Positions 61,568-64,000 of a stretch of DNA of 64,000 nucleotides are shown here, piece by piece. Source of the stretch: Neomoorella carbonis (GTDB lineage: Bacteria; Bacillota; DSM-521; Neomoorellales; Neomoorellaceae); NCBI RefSeq assembly GCF_045278715.1, contig NZ_CP136420.1:992001-1056000 (forward strand). Direction: 5' to 3'. The notes under the pieces are model-generated. The model was not told the DNA's origin and did not search any database. It saw nothing but the letters and a program-made list of their open reading frames with translations. A program made the translations under genes and the position numbers. Each line of letters opens with the position of its first letter. Position 1 is the first letter of the stretch.

Positions 61568-63400
61568 ATGGCATTGATAGCAGGTGTAGACATCGGCAAT
61601 TCTACAACTGAAGTTGCTTTGGCGCGAATAAGCGGGCCTAAATTGGAGTTCTGTGCCAGTGGCATCGTCAGGACAACTGGTATAAAGGGAACAAAAGAGA
61701 ATGTTGTCGGCGTAAAGAATGCTCTGCTTGATGCCTTGGAAAAAATGTCTTTGCGGTTCAATGATCTATCCCTTGTTTTGCTTAATGCAGCGACGCCAGT
61801 TATAGCTGACGTAGCCATGGAAACTATCACTGAAACGATTATTACCGAATCGACAATAATAGGCCATAATCCGTCCACTCCGGGCGGAGTGGGACTTGGT
61901 ATCGGGAAGACCATTCCCTTCCGCAACTTACCGGATTATTACGGTAACGAACCGGTAATCCCCATAGTTTCTGCAGAGTTTGATTTTGCAGACGTGGCAG
62001 CAGTAATAAACCGCAAGATAAAAGAGGGCATAAAAATAGTTGGAGCCATTGTCCAGAAGGATGATGGAGTTTTGATTAACAATCGTCTCGAAGGTTCTAT
62101 TCCGGTAGTTGATGAGGTTAAATATATCGAAAAGGTTCCCGTTGGTATGCTGGCAGCAGTGGAGGTAGCTGAACCAGGAAAAACAATTGAAGTGCTTTCT
62201 AATCCCTATGGAATTGCAACCGTGTTTGGTTTAAATCCTGAGGAAACTAAAATGGTAATCCCGGTAGCACGAGCGTTAATCGGCAATCGGTCAGGAGTCG
62301 TTATTAGAACACCACATGGGGATGTAAAAGCTCGGCGTATACCGGCGGGAAAGTTGTCCATTTTGGGCGAGCGGCATAAGGCGGAGATCGATGTACAGAT
62401 GGGTGCTGAGGAGATTATGTCCTCAGTAGAGAAGGTTCAGCCGGTTATCGACGTCCGCGGTGAGCCGGGAACCAATGTTGGGGGTATGATGGAACGGGTT
62501 CGGAGCACAATGAGCAAGCTTACAGGGCAACCGTTGGAAAATGTTGCCATTCAGGACATTTTAGCTGTTGATACCTTTGTGCCAAAGGAAGTAGTCGGTG
62601 GGGTTGCTGGCGAGTTCTCGCTGGAGAATGCAGTTGGCATTGCCGCCATGGTAAAGACGAGTCGTATCCCTATGGAACAAATTGCGGCTGTTTTAGAAAG
62701 GGAAATCGGGGTAAGGGTGGAAATTGAGGGTGTGGAGGCCAATATGGCGATTTTGGGTGCCCTCACCACTCCGGGAACCGACAAACCTCTTGCTATTGTA
62801 GACATAGGAGGGGGTTCCACTGATGCGGCGATTATTAGTAAGGAGGATGTTATTCATTCCACCCACCTGGCCGGGGCAGGAGACATGGTGACGATGCTGA
62901 TACAATCGGAGCTGGGGTTGGATAGCCGGGAGTTAGCCGAAGATATTAAGTGCTACCCACTAGGAAAGGCAGAAAGTATGTTCCATATTCGCTTGGAAGA
63001 TGGCACGGTTAAGTTTTTCAGTACGCCTCTGGACCCCAAGCTTTTCGCTCGGGTGGTGGTCCTCAAGGAAGGAAACATGGTGCCCATACCAACAGAACAT
63101 TCCATGGAGCGAATTAGGCTGGTGCGCCGCGAGGCTAAGCGAAAGGTTTTTGTTACTAACGTCTTGAGGGCTCTAAGAAGGATCGCGCCAGGCGGTAATA
63201 TTCGGCTGATAGATTTTGTCGTCATGGTAGGCGGTTCGGCGCTTGATTTTGAAATCCCGGAAATGATAACGGATGCTTTAGCTGAGTACAGGGTTGTGGC
63301 CGGGCGTGCGAATGTCCGCGGGAGTTTGGGGCCGCGGAATGCTGTGGCCACAGGCCTGGTCCTTTCTTACTATAATCGCATAGGGCGCAGAGGTAATTAA
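61568..63400 (+). CDS. pduG: Diol dehydratase reactivase large subunit
   Basis: 610 residues, DdrA/PduG, a molecular chaperone that swaps damaged cobalamin out of the dehydratase using ATP. The actin-like ATP motif is LIAGVDIGNSTTEVALA and the second is AIVDIGGGSTDAAII. HNPSTPGGVGLG and GNIRLIDFVVMVGGSALDFE are family-typical. ATG 61568 has GGGGAGG upstream. pduH follows one base later. Confidence 0.95.
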   Translation: MALIAGVDIGNSTTEVALARISGPKLEFCASGIVRTTGIKGTKENVVGVKNALLDALEKMSLRFNDLSLVLLNAATPVIADVAMETITETIITESTIIGHNPSTPGGVGLGIGKTIPFRNLPDYYGNEPVIPIVSAEFDFADVAAVINRKIKEGIKIVGAIVQKDDGVLINNRLEGSIPVVDEVKYIEKVPVGMLAAVEVAEPGKTIEVLSNPYGIATVFGLNPEETKMVIPVARALIGNRSGVVIRTPHGDVKARRIPAGKLSILGERHKAEIDVQMGAEEIMSSVEKVQPVIDVRGEPGTNVGGMMERVRSTMSKLTGQPLENVAIQDILAVDTFVPKEVVGGVAGEFSLENAVGIAAMVKTSRIPMEQIAAVLEREIGVRVEIEGVEANMAILGALTTPGTDKPLAIVDIGGGSTDAAIISKEDVIHSTHLAGAGDMVTMLIQSELGLDSRELAEDIKCYPLGKAESMFHIRLEDGTVKFFSTPLDPKLFARVVVLKEGNMVPIPTEHSMERIRLVRREAKRKVFVTNVLRALRRIAPGGNIRLIDFVVMVGGSALDFEIPEMITDALAEYRVVAGRANVRGSLGPRNAVATGLVLSYYNRIGRRGN

Positions 63401-63401
63401 T

Positions 63402-63902
63402 ATGCGTGAAGAAAGGTCGAAAATGGAGCCCCCGAGCATAATAATCTTCCATTCACCAGGTGAGGGGAGCTGCACGTTTGTTCAGCAAGTTCTTCTGGGA
63501 ATTGAAGAGGAAGGATTACCTGCGTCTGCAATTGAGAGATCGGGATCAAGTATTGAACTTGCAGAAGCGGCGGCAGGGATGTCAGCTTTCGGTGTAGGCG
63601 TAGGTATAGATGAGCAAGGTAACATTGCCTTGACTCATTACCGGATGCCCCAGGGTCAACCTGTGTTCCATGTTTCCGGGGAAACAAGTTCAGTCATTGC
63701 AAGGATTGTGGGGACCGATGCTGCACGTCTGGTTAAGGGGAGGCCGCTTGTTTCGGGGGTAGGTGATAGTGCGGCTTTGGCCCCGGAGGCCAATATGGAA
63801 GCCTTGCCTCAGGATAAAGAGGCAGGCGAGAAATATCCAGTGCTGGATAGTGCCCAAATTGCCGAGGTAGTGCGTGCGGCTCTACGCCAGTTGTCAGGTT
63901 GA
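63402..63902 (+). CDS. pduH: Diol dehydratase reactivase small subunit with C-terminal extension
   Basis: 166 residues, against about 116 for Salmonella PduH. The DdrB core is at 1-125: IIIFHSPGEGSCTFVQQVLLGIEEEG and AFGVGVGIDEQGNIALTH. A flexible, acidic linker (about 126-145) then leads to VLDSAQIAEVVRAALRQLSG, a predicted amphipathic helix like those that target cargo into microcompartments. The start could be ATG 63402 or ATG 63423. After the stop, 98 bases remain to the window end, with GGAGG at 63986 probably serving the next gene outside. Confidence 0.88.
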   Translation: MREERSKMEPPSIIIFHSPGEGSCTFVQQVLLGIEEEGLPASAIERSGSSIELAEAAAGMSAFGVGVGIDEQGNIALTHYRMPQGQPVFHVSGETSSVIARIVGTDAARLVKGRPLVSGVGDSAALAPEANMEALPQDKEAGEKYPVLDSAQIAEVVRAALRQLSG

Positions 63903-64000
63903 GGGGGCTACTCGTAGGAGGCCGCAGCCTTTAGGAGCAAGTTGTTGGTTGCGGTGAGAAAATAGTTGTGCTGTTTTGGTCCTTGGAGGTAGGAAAAGAT

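Overview
The window looks like chromosome of a spore-forming, anaerobic, probably thermophilic member of the Clostridia close to Moorella. That placement is an inference from gene content: nuoLMN of complex I, a CotF-type spore coat protein, the Gram-positive MurT/GatD pair, sigma-54 control, heterodisulfide-reductase-like Fe-S proteins, several Mo/W enzymes and a diol dehydratase microcompartment. Most of the window is fairly G+C-rich. The stretches at about 28.5-36.6 kb and 52.9-64 kb are visibly richer in A/T, which suggests acquired modules. I saw no rRNA, tRNA or CRISPR array.

Layout. 1-4.4 kb: the end of nuoL, then nuoM, nuoN and yraN. 4.4-7.4 kb (minus): an overlapping pair of an HDAC-fold deacetylase and a short hydantoinase/oxoprolinase-type protein. 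7.5-13.3 kb: amidase, CofE-like ligase, isocitrate dehydrogenase, phosphoesterase and a secreted phosphodiester-glycosidase/SH3 protein. 13.5-14.6 kb: a frameshifted D-Ala-D-Ala ligase-like gene. 14.7-23.9 kb: a LacI-controlled operon with a four-component ECF importer, uridine phosphorylase, MTA/purine nucleoside phosphorylase, an MTA/adenosine-deaminase-like amidohydrolase, a class II aldolase and an MtnA-type isomerase. Together these would import nucleosides and split the pentose-1-phosphate into DHAP and a short aldehyde. 24-27.7 kb (minus): gatD, murT, murJ. 27.9-28.5 kb: cotF.

28.7-46.4 kb is the most unusual part. A gene for a sigma-54 activator (minus strand) lies between two operons, each preceded by a textbook -24/-12 promoter. 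The left operon encodes a tiny zinc-ribbon protein, an MFS carrier and a two-subunit Mo enzyme that matches pyrogallol-phloroglucinol transhydroxylase. The right operon encodes an acetylene-hydratase-like Mo/W subunit with a four-cluster ferredoxin and an NrfD-type membrane anchor. It is followed by GNAT, DUF2064, HdrD-like, DUF169-ferredoxin, radical SAM and PhnP-like genes.

46.3-51.7 kb: an old-yellow-enzyme-like reductase (minus), a PIN-domain remnant, and hyuA/hyuB. 51.9-52.8 kb: a decayed IS1634-type element with both inverted ends. 52.9-64 kb: a PocR-domain sensor kinase with an AraC-type response regulator (minus), then pduU, pduV, pduA, pduB, pduC, pduD, pduE, pduG, pduH in order, for B12-dependent diol dehydration inside a microcompartment. 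The rest of that locus lies beyond the right edge.
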